From: Temnothorax longispinosus | Lineage: Eukaryota; Arthropoda; Insecta; Hymenoptera; Formicidae | DNA: 64,000 nt | Direction: 5' to 3' | Assembly: GCF_030848805.1 (NCBI RefSeq) | Contig: NC_092363.1 | Location: 372,001-436,000 of the forward strand | Part shown: piece after piece, positions 11,765-26,221 of the stretch | Layout of the letters: every line of letters begins with the position of its first letter | How positions within the stretch are numbered: position 1 is the stretch's first letter | The notes under the pieces: generated by a model | What the model was told of the DNA's origin: nothing | Database searches by the model: none | Seen by the model: the letters and a program-made list of their open reading frames with translations, nothing else | Translations under genes and position numbers: made by a program

Positions 11765-13572
11765 TCTTTAGCGTTTGGAAATCGAGCTTGTTAAAATTAC
11801 GGCATCTGTATAATCCCTTTTCGCGCGCGGCCGGTTCTCAGAGAAATCGAAACGATATTTTTGTGCGATGGGTCGATCTCACGGGCCGCCAGACGATATC
11901 TCAGTTCGCGCGCGCGGGACCGCTAAAGCGGCAGCTCGTCTTTAAATCAAATCGAGAACGGCCGCGGTGCCCGCGGTGCGGTGCGGTGCGCATAGCTGTG
12001 TTGCGAAAGCGCGGAATCGTAAAGACGCATTATTGGCTCTCTTTCTCTCCGCGCCGCTTCGTCTCCTTCTTCCCTCCCCCCGTCGCGAGCCCGTAGGTGA
12101 CGAGGGGTGCGATAGAAACGGGTTGCGAGGGTGCGGGCTTGCGAGTGCCGAGGACGAGAGGTAAAAGAGGAGACGGAGGAGCTGCCGGTGAGGAAGAGGG
12201 AGAGGAGGAGGAGGAGGAGGTGGACGAGAAACTCGTTCTCATGGCGAGGGTCTCGGCAGGCAGGTTCGCCTTTCCTTCTCGCTAGGACTTGGGCACCGAG
12301 AGAAGAAGACCGAGAGGGGGCGAAAGAGGGTTATACGGGTGAGAGCAAGGGATAGAGTAAGCGAGAAGGAGAGAAAGGGACAGAGAGTGAGAGAAAGAGG
12401 GTGGGAAGAGAGGGTCGTCGAGCTTACGGAGGGTGGAGGACGCGTAAAACCTCCGGCCGCAGATCGATAGGAAGGTCGGAGGTGTGTCGTGTCTGTTAGA
12501 CTTTGGCCTGAACTCGCTCGCGCGCGCTCGGCTACGTATATCGAGCCCACCGAGGCCGTGCCGTATCCGCGCCGCATCCGTATCGCAAGTATCGCAATGA
12601 GAGCGCGTTGTACACTTCGCGCGGATCCACACTTGACACAGCTACCAAGAGGAGGAGGAGACGCAGCAGTGTCGAATTCATGTACGAATACGCGGCTGCT
12701 TCGGTTCTTCTTTCGAACCACCATCTGGCGATTCTACGAAACGCGCTAACGGTCGCGACGCGATCCCCTCCAACAGGCCGACAACTTAACGATCCTTTAT
12801 TATGCGGATCTTCGCTGCTTGATTCTTAAAGAAATATGCTATTTTAGTAAAAATTAGAAAATTACCTAAATTGCTTGTGATATCAAGTTGAATGAATTTT
12901 GAAAAAAATACACTGCGATACTCCAGAAAGATTATATATTATATTAAAGAACTATATAGGTAGAATAGTATAGTTTCTATAGGTGGAAAAGTTCGAAGGA
13001 TGTACTTGCGACCGCGTATCATTTAGTGTAAGGAACGGCGGATTTTAGATTGGATAATCGAGCTTCCGACTCGGATTATTTGCGTCATCATAAGACAATA
13101 ATAATTACGAGTATATACACAATGCTGTCTGGTCGAATTATATCCTTTGTACGGCTTCCGTAATACTTAATCGATAGTACCGTATTGTCAGCTATACCTT
13201 TGTATTTCTTTCTCAACTACCCCGATATGCCTTAAGCGATATTACCAGCATTTCATAGTAATAAATCGAAACGGGGAAGGTCTGGAAAAAAAATTATATC
13301 CGTTCTCTTAAAAAATATTTATTTTAACGCTCGTGATTTTATTATTCCTTGATGTGACAATTTTATCAGCAATGGCATGAACTTTTCTCAAGATAACGTT
13401 TAATGATTCAATGTATAAGACGTTTACTTAAACGCTTCAGTACTTCCGTGTGTATATTTATCGCTTCATTATTGCCCGATGACATTTATTCTTTGAGGTT
13501 TAATTCTGAATCGCGCAGGCGCATGCGCGAGATAGGCGACTGTAATACTTTGCGACAATCCTTCGTTCTCTA

Positions 13573-13786
13573 CACGGAGAAAATTTTATATTAAATATTA
13601 CTATGGTGTCGCACTAGCTGCGGACCATCGAGGAATTATTAGTTAAAATATTAATATAATCATTGTTTTAAAAACAATTAAATAACGTAATTTTGACCAT
13701 AAACATAGTATTTTAACTTATAATTCCTCGATGGTCCGCAGCTAGTGCGACACCATAGTAATATTTAATATAAAATTTTCTCCGTG
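13573..13786. mobile_element. Foldback MITE with 78-bp arms and TA target duplication
   Basis: The left arm 13573-13650 and right arm 13709-13786 are reverse complements at 77 of 78 positions (one T/A difference), around a 58-bp AT-rich loop. The ends read CACGGAGAAAATT. The element is flanked by TA on both sides (13571-13572 and 13787-13788), the target duplication of Tc1/mariner-type transposons. It has no coding capacity. The almost identical arms suggest recent insertion or gene conversion between arms. Confidence 0.88.
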
Positions 13787-15070
13787 TAAACATTCGAAGC
13801 AGTGCATAATTATAATTAACAAAGTATCTACTTTTTAAAATCTACTACTCAAGATCTACTGCTTCTTCAAATCTTTCGATAAATTCTTTCAAATAATACA
13901 TTATATAATAAGTAATACATTTATTGTTATACGTATTAGACCCACCGATTAGATTAAATCGGCGCGAAATCTTGGCGAAAAATAATTTGACTCGCAAAGA
14001 GCCTCGACCTTGATCTCCGATCGAGAATCGCGCACTCGCGTAATCTGGCGAGCCCGGGCAGTGCATTGCAAATGGTAACACGAAGGATTCGTAACGAGCC
14101 GTATCGGGAACGACGCCGCGCCGCGCCGGTAACGGAATGGCTGTAAATCATCCACCGCCGCCGTCCGTACTCTTTTGCAATTAAATCGCAACTCGCGCGC
14201 GCGCTCATTTCGAACGAAGGGAAACGTATCACCCGCGAGAAGGCAGCTGTAAATCACGAGGAGTTAATAAAGCTCCGACGCTTCCTCGTTTCGTAGGGGC
14301 ATCTTCCCTGGGCGAGCGAGAAGAAATTCGACGGGAGGGAATCGTGAATCATTGATCGAGACCGTCGGGATCGAAGCGACGGATTAAAACATCGTTATTC
14401 TCGGATATTCCGGATATTATTCCGAAGTAATTATAAATTGCGCTAAATTATATACATTGTTACCCACCAGGTTAGGATCCCTTGTCATATTAGATCCGCC
14501 GATATGTTAAATTAAATTGATGATGAAATTCTTGTTTATTTGCGGGAGATAATTTGAATCGCAAAATCGTTAACTTTTTATCTCTACGCGCGACACGACG
14601 TATCTCCAAAGTAATTGGCGCGATTTAAATGCAATTGTAGATGCATTTTATAAAAGTTATCTATATAGCCTCATATATGGTAATATAGGTAACTGCGAAT
14701 GGCGCTGCAGGAATACACATGAATTTTATATGAATCATGGGAGCATTGGTTTATTACATCAGAATCTCATTTCGCATCAGTACGCTATATCTGTTGTATC
14801 ACCAGTATCACATATGTATTTTGTCATTTCGCTAATAGCTGTAACCATCGATATGCGCGCGACGTATCGATGCGCACTTGAGAAACCGCGTCGAAACCGA
14901 TTAGCCTCCACAGAGAAACGCGACGGCCGACCCGGGGTTGTCTGTGTATCGATCGCCTCGAAAACTTTTCTCGAGGCGTGACAAAGACTTAAAGACAACT
15001 CTCGCGCCGGAAGTTGGTTCTCGCGGACAAAGTTCACCGGGATTGGGCCGATGATTCCATCTTCTAAGTT

Positions 15071-15170
<100 letters not shown>

Positions 15171-17087
15171 CGTCCTTTGCGCGCGCTGGTAATTTTCGCA
15201 TGCAAGCTGACACTCGAGGAAGTTGACATGTGAACGTAAACGTTCGCTCGATGCGAGCGAAACAGCGGAGTCGCGGAGGGCGAAGGAGGTCGAAGGGATC
15301 GATAATCTTGCGGCAACGCGCTCCTCAAAAGTCGATGCCCTATACTCGTTTAACCCTTCGCACGTTGACGAACGGCGTGTAACGAGGTGGGTGTCGCGGC
15401 GAATGCGGGCAAACGCCTCCGATTCTTTTCCCGTTTTCAAGAAATGCGACTGACCGCCGTGCTTCTCCGGTGGACGAAGTATACTGAAACGAAACTATGC
15501 CATGCGACGCGTAAGTGATGTAGGCAACTTGTCGTTGAATTAAACATCGACAAACTTCCGGAAAGATAGTTGCCATTTGCACGAATGTTGATAATGCCGA
15601 ACCCCCGAAGGAAAGTACAGCGTAGAATCGTGTAGGTTAAATAGAAAGGCTTACAAGAGATTGTGTGCTGGACTACCTAACCTGCGTTTAAAATAAAAGA
15701 TCATTTCGCAACGTTGTATTTTATTCGCCACGCTTAAAGTTATTTGTTTGTCAACGTAAAGCGGTTGCGCAGTTAAAATGGGTAATTATTATTAAATGAT
15801 TTATATTTGAATATCCGTACGTGGGGGTATGAAGCAAGCTTATACCGTTTTTCCGCACGAACGAGGAGTTTCGTATAGGAAATGCCCGTCGCCTACACTG
15901 TTTTTAATCAAGCGCCCCGCTTCGCCACGGGATAGCAAGTATGAATAAAGAATCACCGTGAATAATTAAGCACCCTTCTTCCCTCGCGGGTGTACGCTTA
16001 TAACGCGAATCAAACGCTCCGATGAAAAGTTTAACGCTGAAAGAAAACGCTCGCGCCGGCGAATTATCGATGAAACGGACGGGACGTTACGGCTAGCGGA
16101 GATCGCACTGACACTCGACCGGTGTTTTCTGGCGGAGTAATAACGCACTTAGTAACACTTCAAATATCTTATTTCGAAATAATTAGCCCAATCAATAAAT
16201 CGAGCGATATTATGGATCCGTCGCGATATTTTATTTTATATTAACGATTTTACAATATGCGAACTCGCGCATCCTTCGGCTTTACATCGAAACTCTCGAA
16301 TTATGGTAATAATAGATACATATCGCAAATTCGATATTAAATCTCTCCTGGACACAGAACAGTACGTCCGCGAGAAATACTCTCTATCTATCGAAGAAAA
16401 ATCGAATATGGTAAGAATAGCGAAATTGTATATTTTTTTGCTATAAATAAATACGATTTTCGCATAGATCAATATTTTTCTTCATGTAATTTGTGATTTT
16501 GCCTTAGTTTTCAAAAGCTAATATATCATCATTATGTCATCGGTTTTTATAATTATTCTATTTGACTTTTAATTAGATTTTGAAGACAAACATATCGGAT
16601 ATGAGCGAACAATGCGAAATTTCGATCATGTCATGTGATATTGTGATCGTCGTGTGTATTGCCGTTCTTTCTGAGAATGATCATGAGCGTACATAAGTCG
16701 CGTCGGGTATCCACACTGTTTGTTCAATAGTCAATTCGATGCCCCGGCGAACGGCCAAGCGAGTTGCGCCACCCAGGGTGCTAAAATATTTTGCACGAAA
16801 GCTCTAGCGCGGCGTGCAGTAGCAATGGCAACGACGGCGCGGCCGGCGGTGGCGGTGGCGGCGACCCCGCATGTCGGTGCTCTGAGCTTGCAAGCTTCAG
16901 AATTTATCGCCACGGTGAAAAGCGCCGCGCGTTGCAAGTTGCAATCTCGAGTCGAGCGGCGGTTGCAGCCCTGCGATCGATCTGCTTGCTCTTCCTGTCG
17001 CGCTCTTCTCCTCTCCTTAGCGATTCACCGAAAAATCGCACCGCGTCATTCTTCGCTGCGACTCGTCGTAGGGATTTAGACACGAGA

Positions 17088-17089
<2 letters not shown>

Positions 17090-17121
<32 letters not shown>
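17090..17121. repeat. (GA)n microsatellite
   Basis: About 16 GA repeats, uninterrupted. Confidence 0.9.
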
Positions 17122-17122
<1 letters not shown>

Positions 17123-18946
17123 TCTTTAATTAACAGCAGATTATACTCTTTAAACTGTTGTCAAGCAAAAGAATCAATAGAAGATTGAAGACGCGCTTAA
17201 ACATAATTCATTTCAAATCTTTCTTTAATACTACGTTATAATAAATTAAATTTACTTTAAATGTACGAACAAAAAATGAAATTATTAACATGTCTCTGTG
17301 CTATAACGAGTCAGACACATTGACGATATGGAATACAGAATAAATAACTTTCGGTAAGACAGATTTTAGCTTTCGATCGGCGAGGTAATACGGAGTTGTT
17401 ACGTTGGGCGCGACGCGACGTATCGAACGATTTTGCAAAGGAAACCCGTATTATTCCATGAGTAAACTGCAACACCGTGTCTGAGACACCGGGATAAGCA
17501 ACGGCGAGGTATATTCCGAGCACTTAATACTGTAATGTGCACGCAATCGGCAATGCGCCACGCGAATTACACGTAAAACTTGTGGCGTGCGTGTGGCCGC
17601 GCGTCGCAAGTGGGTACCTCCCACGCACGTGGTGAATAATTTCGCGAATTTCTCCGGCATTACGCGTACATATGCATCGCCGACGGGTATGATAACCGTG
17701 CGCCATGTTGCACATGACATGCGTGTAGGGAGTCCAGTAAAATCGCGGGATAATCGGGGCGAGCGAATGATTGAAAACAACAAAAAAATAATATTCCATA
17801 AAGAAAAGAGAATATTATTTCTCTCGGGAAATCGTGCGAATAAAAAAAATTATTCTGTACCTGTACCTTTCAAATTTTTTTTTTACAAATATAGCCGTCT
17901 TTTCGCCGATTGTTGACAGAGAGTCGTCGGCAAACGTAGTCGCGCGTAACGAAGAGAGAGATGAGAGAGAGTGAGAGAGAGACCAACACGCGCGACAGCG
18001 CAATAAATAAGCAATTACCGGCAAGTACGACGACAAGATTGCGTAACGCTTCCTCTCTCTCTTTCTCTCTCTTTCCTTATCTGCCACCATTTCCTAGTCG
18101 ACGCGCGTTTCTCTCGCTCTCTCGGCGGAGGTAGATACGCGCATCGGCAATACAGCCTGTTAATACGGACGTAAAAGATTTCTCGCAAAAAAAGTTTACT
18201 CCTCACTTTGGATTATGCGCGAAATCGGCACGATGAGTGAAACAAAAAATTATAATCTTGTTTTTGTTGCGCGATAATATCCACTCAATGCATTCTCCAA
18301 GCCGATCTGTTGACGACGGAGTGTATAATTTAATCGTAGCTTAATTGTGGATTTAATTATATCGCGCGTCATAATACGTCAGAATGTCGTAAGAATCGAT
18401 GAAACGTATTAGCTTGCATTTGGAGTTCCTCGATTAGATTGTACTAGTCTCTCGGAGTGAATTTCGAACGTGGAACACAAATACTGTGTCATACCCGAGA
18501 CACCAATCGCGATAAGATCAAGCTCGACCCGAGCGACGGTTTCGCGTATCGTGTTTATGGCACTTAGGCGCGCGGCGATCACGTGATTCCGGTGTGTCTG
18601 GCTCCGAGAGATTTGTAATTATAATTACGAATTTACATGTCAAGGGACACGACGTCGATGGGTACGTGCGCTGTATCGCGGCGATATGCTCCGTGTATGC
18701 TCGCTCGCCTCGTGCCTCGACAAATCCGTCTGTAAATATTCTTTTGTTAACAATACATCGTTAAACGCTATAGTTTTTTAAATATCCTTTATTTGGAACG
18801 ACTATTTCTGTAAGATACGAAAAGACGTGGGGCCCTCGCCGAATTCTGCGATTGTTCCGATGTGCCTGCGTGAGCATAATATTTAAATTAATCGTAAACG
18901 CACAGCGAGAAATTCTTCGGAGTGAATAATCGGTGACTCAAATTAT

Positions 18947-18948
<2 letters not shown>

Positions 18949-18997
<49 letters not shown>
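18949..18997. repeat. (AT)n microsatellite
   Basis: About 24 AT repeats immediately upstream of the TA-flanked element at 19029. Confidence 0.92.
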
Positions 18998-19002
<5 letters not shown>

Positions 19003-19028
19003 TGACTCATGAAACTGATCAAATCGTA

Positions 19029-19543
19029 CACTGTTGGAAAATTTGTGTTAAATATAACATATAAATCACATGTCCCAAATGGTCCACTCAAATTTTTGTT
19101 TTTATTTAACATAATATGGATGTGTTAAATAGTAACACCGATACTATGTTAAACTCGGTTAAAATATTTCAACAGAAAGGAAATGTAATTCTGATCGTAA
19201 TTTGAGGTTAATGAAGTGTACAATTAACATAAATCTTATGTTAAAGTTAAGATTGTAGGATAAAATCAACACTCTTTGTCTGTAAATTTTTATTCCCACT
19301 TCTGTTATAGAGTAAAATTAAAACTTTTTTTCTGTAAATTTTAACACATTTAATAAATACGTTCAAATTGTGTTACTTTAACATATTTTTTAAATTATTT
19401 TAATAATTTTACATTTTTTTGTTAAGCTTAATTAACATAGCAGGCATATGTTAAATCTACACATGTATGTGTTGATTATTTTACACAAAAATTTTAACAA
19501 GGACCTTTATTTTTAACAAACCTACAAAAATTTTCCAACAGTG
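19029..19543. mobile_element. 515-bp MITE, TA duplication, CACTGTTGG ends
   Basis: Terminal inverted repeats of 19 bp (CACTGTTGGAAAATTTGTG at the left; one mismatch at the right) are flanked by TA dinucleotides at 19027-19028 and 19544-19545, fitting the Tc1/mariner pattern. The interior is AT-rich and full of GTTAAA/TTTAAC and TAACAT motifs in both orientations. There is no open frame of note, so it is non-autonomous. Confidence 0.85.
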
Positions 19544-21856
19544 TATATAATTTTTGTTTTTGAAAAGTTTACATTTTATGTATTTTTTCGTATTTGCGAT
19601 TTTTATAGCCACAACGATTTTTCCAGCATCCGACGATCTTTTATCAAGCTATGAAAAATTCGTAAATGTAAAGCTTTTACTGTATTTTATTTAAAAAATA
19701 TATAATACGATATAGATAAAATATTTCGAACAATGTTCGATAGCGACGTCGCCAGCAATGAATTAGCACGTCTTTATAACATCAGATTTTTGTCTCGCGC
19801 TTACGCGACATTCGATCACGCAGAACAATAGTTGCGAATCTTTCAGAATCTGACGAATTTATTCACAAAGGAAGTAAGATTTTCGGCGAGTACGAGCCCG
19901 CTCGCCCACGTTCACGAGCGTCATCCAACTCGTCCAAAAGTAACCGGCGCGGCGTGCGCGATCGTGCCAAAGCTAAATATGGCTTTGCGCGAACCGGAAA
20001 GGCGCCCTTACGCGTGTGATTTCTAGCCGAGCTTATCTCGATTTCGCGTGGAGGGAACACCGAAACTCGGCGCTGTACGTGATCGCTTTTCTCAGGGAAC
20101 CTCCCGAGCTGAATCCCGGCGCTTTGCAGGGCCACGCGATGAATTCCTTGCCCAAGGACATGGCTGCGGAAAAAAGAATTGGGTCAAGAAGTTTCCTTCG
20201 ATGATTCTCGCGCGCGACGTCCTGCGGCTTCCGGACTCCTTTACCCTCGTTTTATGCAACGATTGCTGCTCAATTTATCTTCGATTTAATTACAGAGTGC
20301 AATATCTTAAGTTACACTCGTCTATACTTTTTTCGTATTCCGGCGATATTTATTTTTTTATTTACGTCACATCTATCCTTTGTCGTTATTTTCGGTATAA
20401 TGAAATTGTAATTATTAGAACTCTTCTGAAAGGTGAGACGTTTAGTCTTGATTTAGCTTCAAGTAAAGCTTAATTGCTAATTCGAAATCGGAGTGCACTC
20501 TATAGATATTTAATGTCGAGCAATTCGTCAAGGAGTAAACGATTTTAGATCGAAAAAATTTATATGCCAAAAGAAACCGGCGTTTACGGCATACTCTGTG
20601 CTACGCTCTTTCCATTAATCACAAGAAAAATTTCTACGTGAATAAGAAAATATTGCTTTATGGCAGCGTAATTGTCGGGAATAATTACTAATTAAAAAAG
20701 AATCGTCAAAGAGCAGCGCGAGTTCGACGATGAAACGAAAAGACTTTCTGAGTGATCACGATGTTCGGAGGATGCAAAGGTACACAACGATGACCGCGAA
20801 AAACAGCATGGCGCTACGCGGTTAGAACTCTCCAAGGACTCTCGTAATGAAGTTGTATCAATAATAAACGTAACAGAAACGTAATAACTTTGGGGCCGAG
20901 GTGCCTGCCACACCTTATTAACCACACCGTATCCACTGCAATTATATAAAGCACGCGGGTTCCTTCGTACATTTCTGAATTAACGTGGTACCGAGCGCGA
21001 ATACGCGATACACCGCGGTCGGACTTCGGCGATAACCGCTCCCCGTAATAACCGTTACTATTTCTTTTCATAACGCGATATACGCTAGGCTTTAATTCCT
21101 GCGTTATAATCTGGAAAGGACACACAGATACAGCGAACGCTATGCGAAATGAATTCTACTTCGCTCACGAGAGTTCGCAGCCGGGCAATTCCTCCAATCT
21201 CAACGCTAATTGCGAGGGTAATTCGTGACACGAAGCACGTAGCGTAGCAAGGATGATAATTACGGCGGAAATTATGCGAAATCTTCCTCCCTGACTTAGC
21301 GGGCCGTCCCTCTCATTCTCGGACCGATCTAGATTCGATTCCTCCTCGACGAAAATACGAAGCGGCATTTCATTAAGAAGATTATTAACGCTCTCGTGCC
21401 GTACTGTCACATATCACGTTATATTTAATGATATATCGTAATCAGGAGGAGCGAGCGGTTTCGAGGTTGATGCGTGGCGTAATGCGTGTTATCCTCGTTG
21501 GCGTGTGGATGAGTAGCCGTCGTTGGTGCAGGCACGACGACGGCCGGTTGGTCGGTCGTCGGTCGCATGGCAGATGGACGGGTTCGTTCGGTGGAAACTG
21601 GGAGGATGCCGGCGCGACGTATTGTCGTCTCGCCGCTCGCCGTTGTGTAACCACGTCGCACATATTTGTAACGCGGTGCGCACGTTATTGCTCCATTCCG
21701 CGCGCTCAGCGCCTCGCCTATAGACACTTTGTAGAGTAGGTCGCGCCATATTCTGATAATTTTGCTCGCAGCGTTACCAGCGTAAATTAATAACGCCAAG
21801 AAAATGCATCATCGGACACTTTTACTCGAGCAAAGAGAAGGAAAATGAACATTTCA

Positions 21857-21888
21857 CGGAAATGCTCACGATCCGTTGAGCATTTCCG
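21857..21888. repeat. Perfect 12-bp inverted repeat, 8-nt loop
   Basis: CGGAAATGCTCA, loop CGATCCGT, then TGAGCATTTCCG. It is an isolated hairpin without element ends nearby. Confidence 0.7.
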
Positions 21889-24073
21889 CGGTGTATTTCA
21901 TAGGATTTTCAAAATAAATTCCCGTCCGAAATGTTGATATTCCTCGTGGCTTGATTCAACCAGGCGCGATTATCTCCCGCACAATTCATTTCCATCCGTC
22001 AACGCGGATATTATTTTTTAAGCGGTTTTACCGCGCGACTCCACAATTCACGTTAAATTGCGCCTGATTATTGGAATGTGCGAATAGCGGCGCGAGGGCC
22101 GACGCCGACGCGACGCGGTTCGAAAGCGGCGTTATTCTTTAAAACAGGCGTGACAGTTTGAACCGCTCGCACCGGCAAACGCGCGCGCAACGGGTTGCAG
22201 TGAGCAATAACGATTATTCAAAAGCGCGCGCGGCCAGAGCGGGCGCGGCGGGGAATCCATTTTTCGTTTGAAAGCCGATGCGTCGAATCCGCGCATCGCG
22301 ACCGGTAGCACCGGCACCCGCCGCCCGGCGCATTTACATTTGCACGGATGAATATCGTAATTGCATCTGCAATCGTGCGTGCCCTTTCTCCTACCGGGGC
22401 TGTTTCTCTCTGTCCTGTCCCTCATATTCGCGTCGGTCGCGCGTTCGGCGAAAAAAAATCACCTCGTATTGGGGCGCTAAAATATACCGCCGCGCCATTA
22501 TACCGCGGAGTCCCTTTTGCCATTTTCCCGCGCGGAACGCGCGGGTTTTCGGTCGAAATTAAATCATTTCGCGACGGAAGGGAGAGAAGCGCGGCTGATT
22601 AACGACGGGCGGGCGGTGCGCGAAAACCAGCCGGACGCCCGAAATTTGTCATAAACATCCGTTACGGTGCCGGCGTGTGCATGTCCCGCGTTCTTCTCTC
22701 TCGTTTTGTTTCTCCCTCCTGTTGAAAATGCGCGAAGTCCAATCGCAGAATTACGACCGCGTTGTTCGCGCCGTGGACGCGAGACGCGAGCAACGAGAAA
22801 CCACAGCGGTTCATTTTTTACGCCGGAAGTGAGCGTTTGTATCGATTGCGCGGTCGCGAGACGAAAGGCGTGACATCAGACCGGCAGGAAAAAAAGGTGG
22901 CAGAAAAAAAAGAACGCGATAAATTCCCGCGTCTAAAATATCCGCGCGAACAACGAGGTGGAAGCGATACGCGATCGTGATTTCGTGCAAAGCGGAGGAG
23001 ACCGAGGGGAATGTGATCTAAATAAATTCCGCGTGATAGCTTATCCTGGAAACGGCGATTACGTAAACGCATCGTTGCACAAGAAGCAGTAAGTGCCTAT
23101 CAGTTGGCAGATTACGATTCTCGAGCGCCGATTCCGCTCGGTCGAGCTGTAAGCCGTATAATTCGGAACCTTCCCAGCGAATTCGGACGTCGAGAAGCGT
23201 TAGAATAGAGATTGTGAATTCTTTTTTATACGTCGTATTTTTTTTCATGAGTCGCGCGCGTATTGCCTTCCTTTATTATAATACAAGCTCCTTTTTTTAT
23301 TTGACGCAGTTTCACCAAGTTTCAGAATTAATTAGTGATGCAAATAACGCGCGGCTTTTTCTAGTCGCGACGCACGTATATTATCTTTGTGCGTAAATAA
23401 ACCGAAAACCGCAGTCGCGATATACCGCGAAGTTTGGCGGACCCTCTTCCGTTATCTGCGACGGTGGGATAACGTAAGGGTCCGCGGGAGGCTTATCAGG
23501 AGTGAAAGCGCGGAAGCGATAAACACGTGTGCACGCGAAACGAAAAGGTGCGTCTTGTAGGAGGAGTTGTAGGCGAAAAGCGGATCGCGAGGCATCCATA
23601 TGTCACGAAACGTCGGCGTTCTCGCCGGCTGATATTTAGGTCGTGTTAACAGTCGCGTCGCGACTGGCGGGAGCGTTGTTAACGAAATGTAACGCTCAAT
23701 AGACCGGTGTATCCGCCCACGCTCGCCACACACACACATCCACGAGCGCGCTCGCACACACGTCAAGGTTAGTGACACGCTTCTTATCTCGAAGCACCAC
23801 CGCCGCGTGTCGTCTTGCCAAGATTCACCACTCGAGATGTCCGATTTGTCACCTCCGACGATACTTTCATGTCATAAAAACAGGAAATTGAAATAGGAAG
23901 TAACAGGTTCTTTCAAATCCTTCAGAGCTACGCGCATCGTATAGAATCGAAAATCTCGCGGTAAAAAGAAATAAAATTCTGAATAAATAAGATTGAGATT
24001 AATTGCCACGTGTTATTACTTTATGTATATTAAAGTTTATAACGTTGTTATTTTCATCGATTAATATAGAAAT

Positions 24074-24080
<7 letters not shown>

Positions 24081-24124
<44 letters not shown>
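24081..24124. repeat. (GA)22 microsatellite
   Basis: An uninterrupted GA dinucleotide run of about 44 bp. Confidence 0.93.
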
Positions 24125-24127
<3 letters not shown>

Positions 24128-26031
24128 CCTCATTATGTGATAATTGTATAATTATGAAACGGTCTGTTTAAAAACAGAACAAAGTTAAATACGACATATT
24201 TGTCCTGTACTCTAAATTAGGTCTCTCGAATTGGACTTGTTTGCGCGATTAATAAAAAGAGAGATAAAAACATCCGGAAAGACATCGCGGGATATACAAC
24301 GACAATAACGTGACACGAATCCAAGATGCCAATTCCAGACGTCTGACTCATTCGCAACTTAATCAGTGGCGCAACATACTGCTTATTACGTACAGAACAA
24401 GTAATGGACATCAAAGAGGGGCCTAGCCGTCTTCCGTTTTGGACATTGTGGTCGTCGGTTTCATGAATTAAGACGGCCTTCGCATGCCCTAAGTTGATTC
24501 TAACTGTTGCGACTTGTAGTAATGCGATCATTGATCTCTCGGAAGAAAGCATTTCAGAGAATAAGTACGAGCATGTAGGAGAGTATTCACGAACGAGCTT
24601 TCATTAGAAATCAACGGAGAACGGTGTACGAGCGAGAGTTAATGAGGTATCCCAAGTTGCCCTTTCCGCAGATTTTCATTCGTATAGCCTCATTCCCACG
24701 ATGTTACGCAAACATGATGCACATAAACCTTAGACGTGATGGTATGGCATATCATGACGAAGTTTCTTCGACGAAGACGTTTGTCTCTCGAATTTGAAAC
24801 GCGATCGATTACATCGCCCAGAAAACGGACTCCACTGTACCGATCGCACCCGTTGCACTCGGCGGGTTTAATGAGCGGTGCGGTGGATTACGACGTGGCG
24901 AAGTAAACCGCTCGGTGGCGATACGGTATTTTAGTTCTAACGGCACAAGAGCACGATTCTCTGTATCCAAGCAACGCTCGCGCTTTTCGCGCAAATTTGT
25001 GCGCGCTGCGGATTATTGCTTCCGGATGAAGTGGCATAACTCGGGCCCCCGGTTGAGCTTGGGCAACTCGCATTCGGGCGATGTAGTCTGGTCGTTAGCC
25101 GATTTTGCTAGGAGGTGATAAAGGATGGGGTGGATGAAATCAGTTCGCCGCAAAGCACACGCATCGCGGCGCGAACACCCGTGACGTCGCACGCGCGAGT
25201 GCTTCCACCCTGAGGCAGTTAGTTTTCTCCCTCGATCTACTCTGCTGATTCCAGTGATTGCGTATTAATTTCTAATCGCTGAACGTCTCGACGATAAATT
25301 GATCGCGCGCAAGCTCGTCGGTGGGTAACGAACGAGAAGGAGAAACACGTATAAACAAGTCAAAAACAAACGTCACGATCGATACGTTATTATTATTCGG
25401 CGATAGATTGCTTTACGAAATTGCGAGTGACACTTGATTTATCTTGCGCGAGCTCAGATAAGATACAATGTATTGAACCACGAGATAAGACAGTCTATAC
25501 GGACGCGCATTATAAGGCGCTTGGCGACTGATCAACATACAGATACACATATACCGAATAATGAAGCGTAATAACAATATTACGTTATATGACACTTATC
25601 GGGGTTACAGGTATATTAAAATAAATTTAAAAATATATACGCGCGGAGACGCATTGAGATTTTCTTTTTCTCCGATCAAAATATGTACCTACTTCGTTCC
25701 ATTGTTTATATCTTGATCGAAACGCGGCGATTTATCGGTGAACAAATTTCCTTTGCGATCGATGATTCACTTCCCTTGCGTTGCAACTCCAAATGACGTG
25801 ATTTCTGCATAAAATTCTCGCGATTTTGCTATTTTATGCTTCCACGAGCGGAAGCGTATTGTTTATCGTTCATCATTAGTGTGCATTTTAACACGAACGG
25901 TATTTTAATTCGCTGATAAAAACGTACCTTTGACCGGCGTCGAATTAGAAGGAAGAAAAGATTTCGTATTTTCGCGCGACTGCAGACAGCGCGACTCGGA
26001 GAAAGTAATTACTTCAATGAGCGCAGAGTTT

Positions 26032-26167
26032 AATAGTATATTACACTACAAGGGCAGAAAGTTTGAGATTCCTGCACTGCGCGCCATCGTGCTCTCGGCT
26101 TCGCCTCGAGCACGATGGCGCGCAGTTCAGGGCTCTCAAACTTTCTGCCCGTGTAGTGTATACTATT
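26032..26167. repeat. Near-perfect long hairpin (arms about 61-66 bp)
   Basis: The left arm 26032-26098 and right arm about 26104-26167 are nearly complementary around a short TTCG-containing loop; shared segments include GGGCAGAAAGTTTGAG and GCGCGCCATCGTGCTC. Differences are scattered single bases plus small indels. Both strands read as short Arg-rich frames, which is a by-product of the symmetry. Confidence 0.85.
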
Positions 26168-26221
26168 TTTCTTGCTGCCTGGTCGAAAGTACGGAAGAAT
26201 GACATGTGTGTGTTGAAGATA

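Noticed and set aside
21325..21345. GATTCGATTCC resembling a tRNA B box
   Set aside because: No A box at the right distance and no cloverleaf could be drawn.
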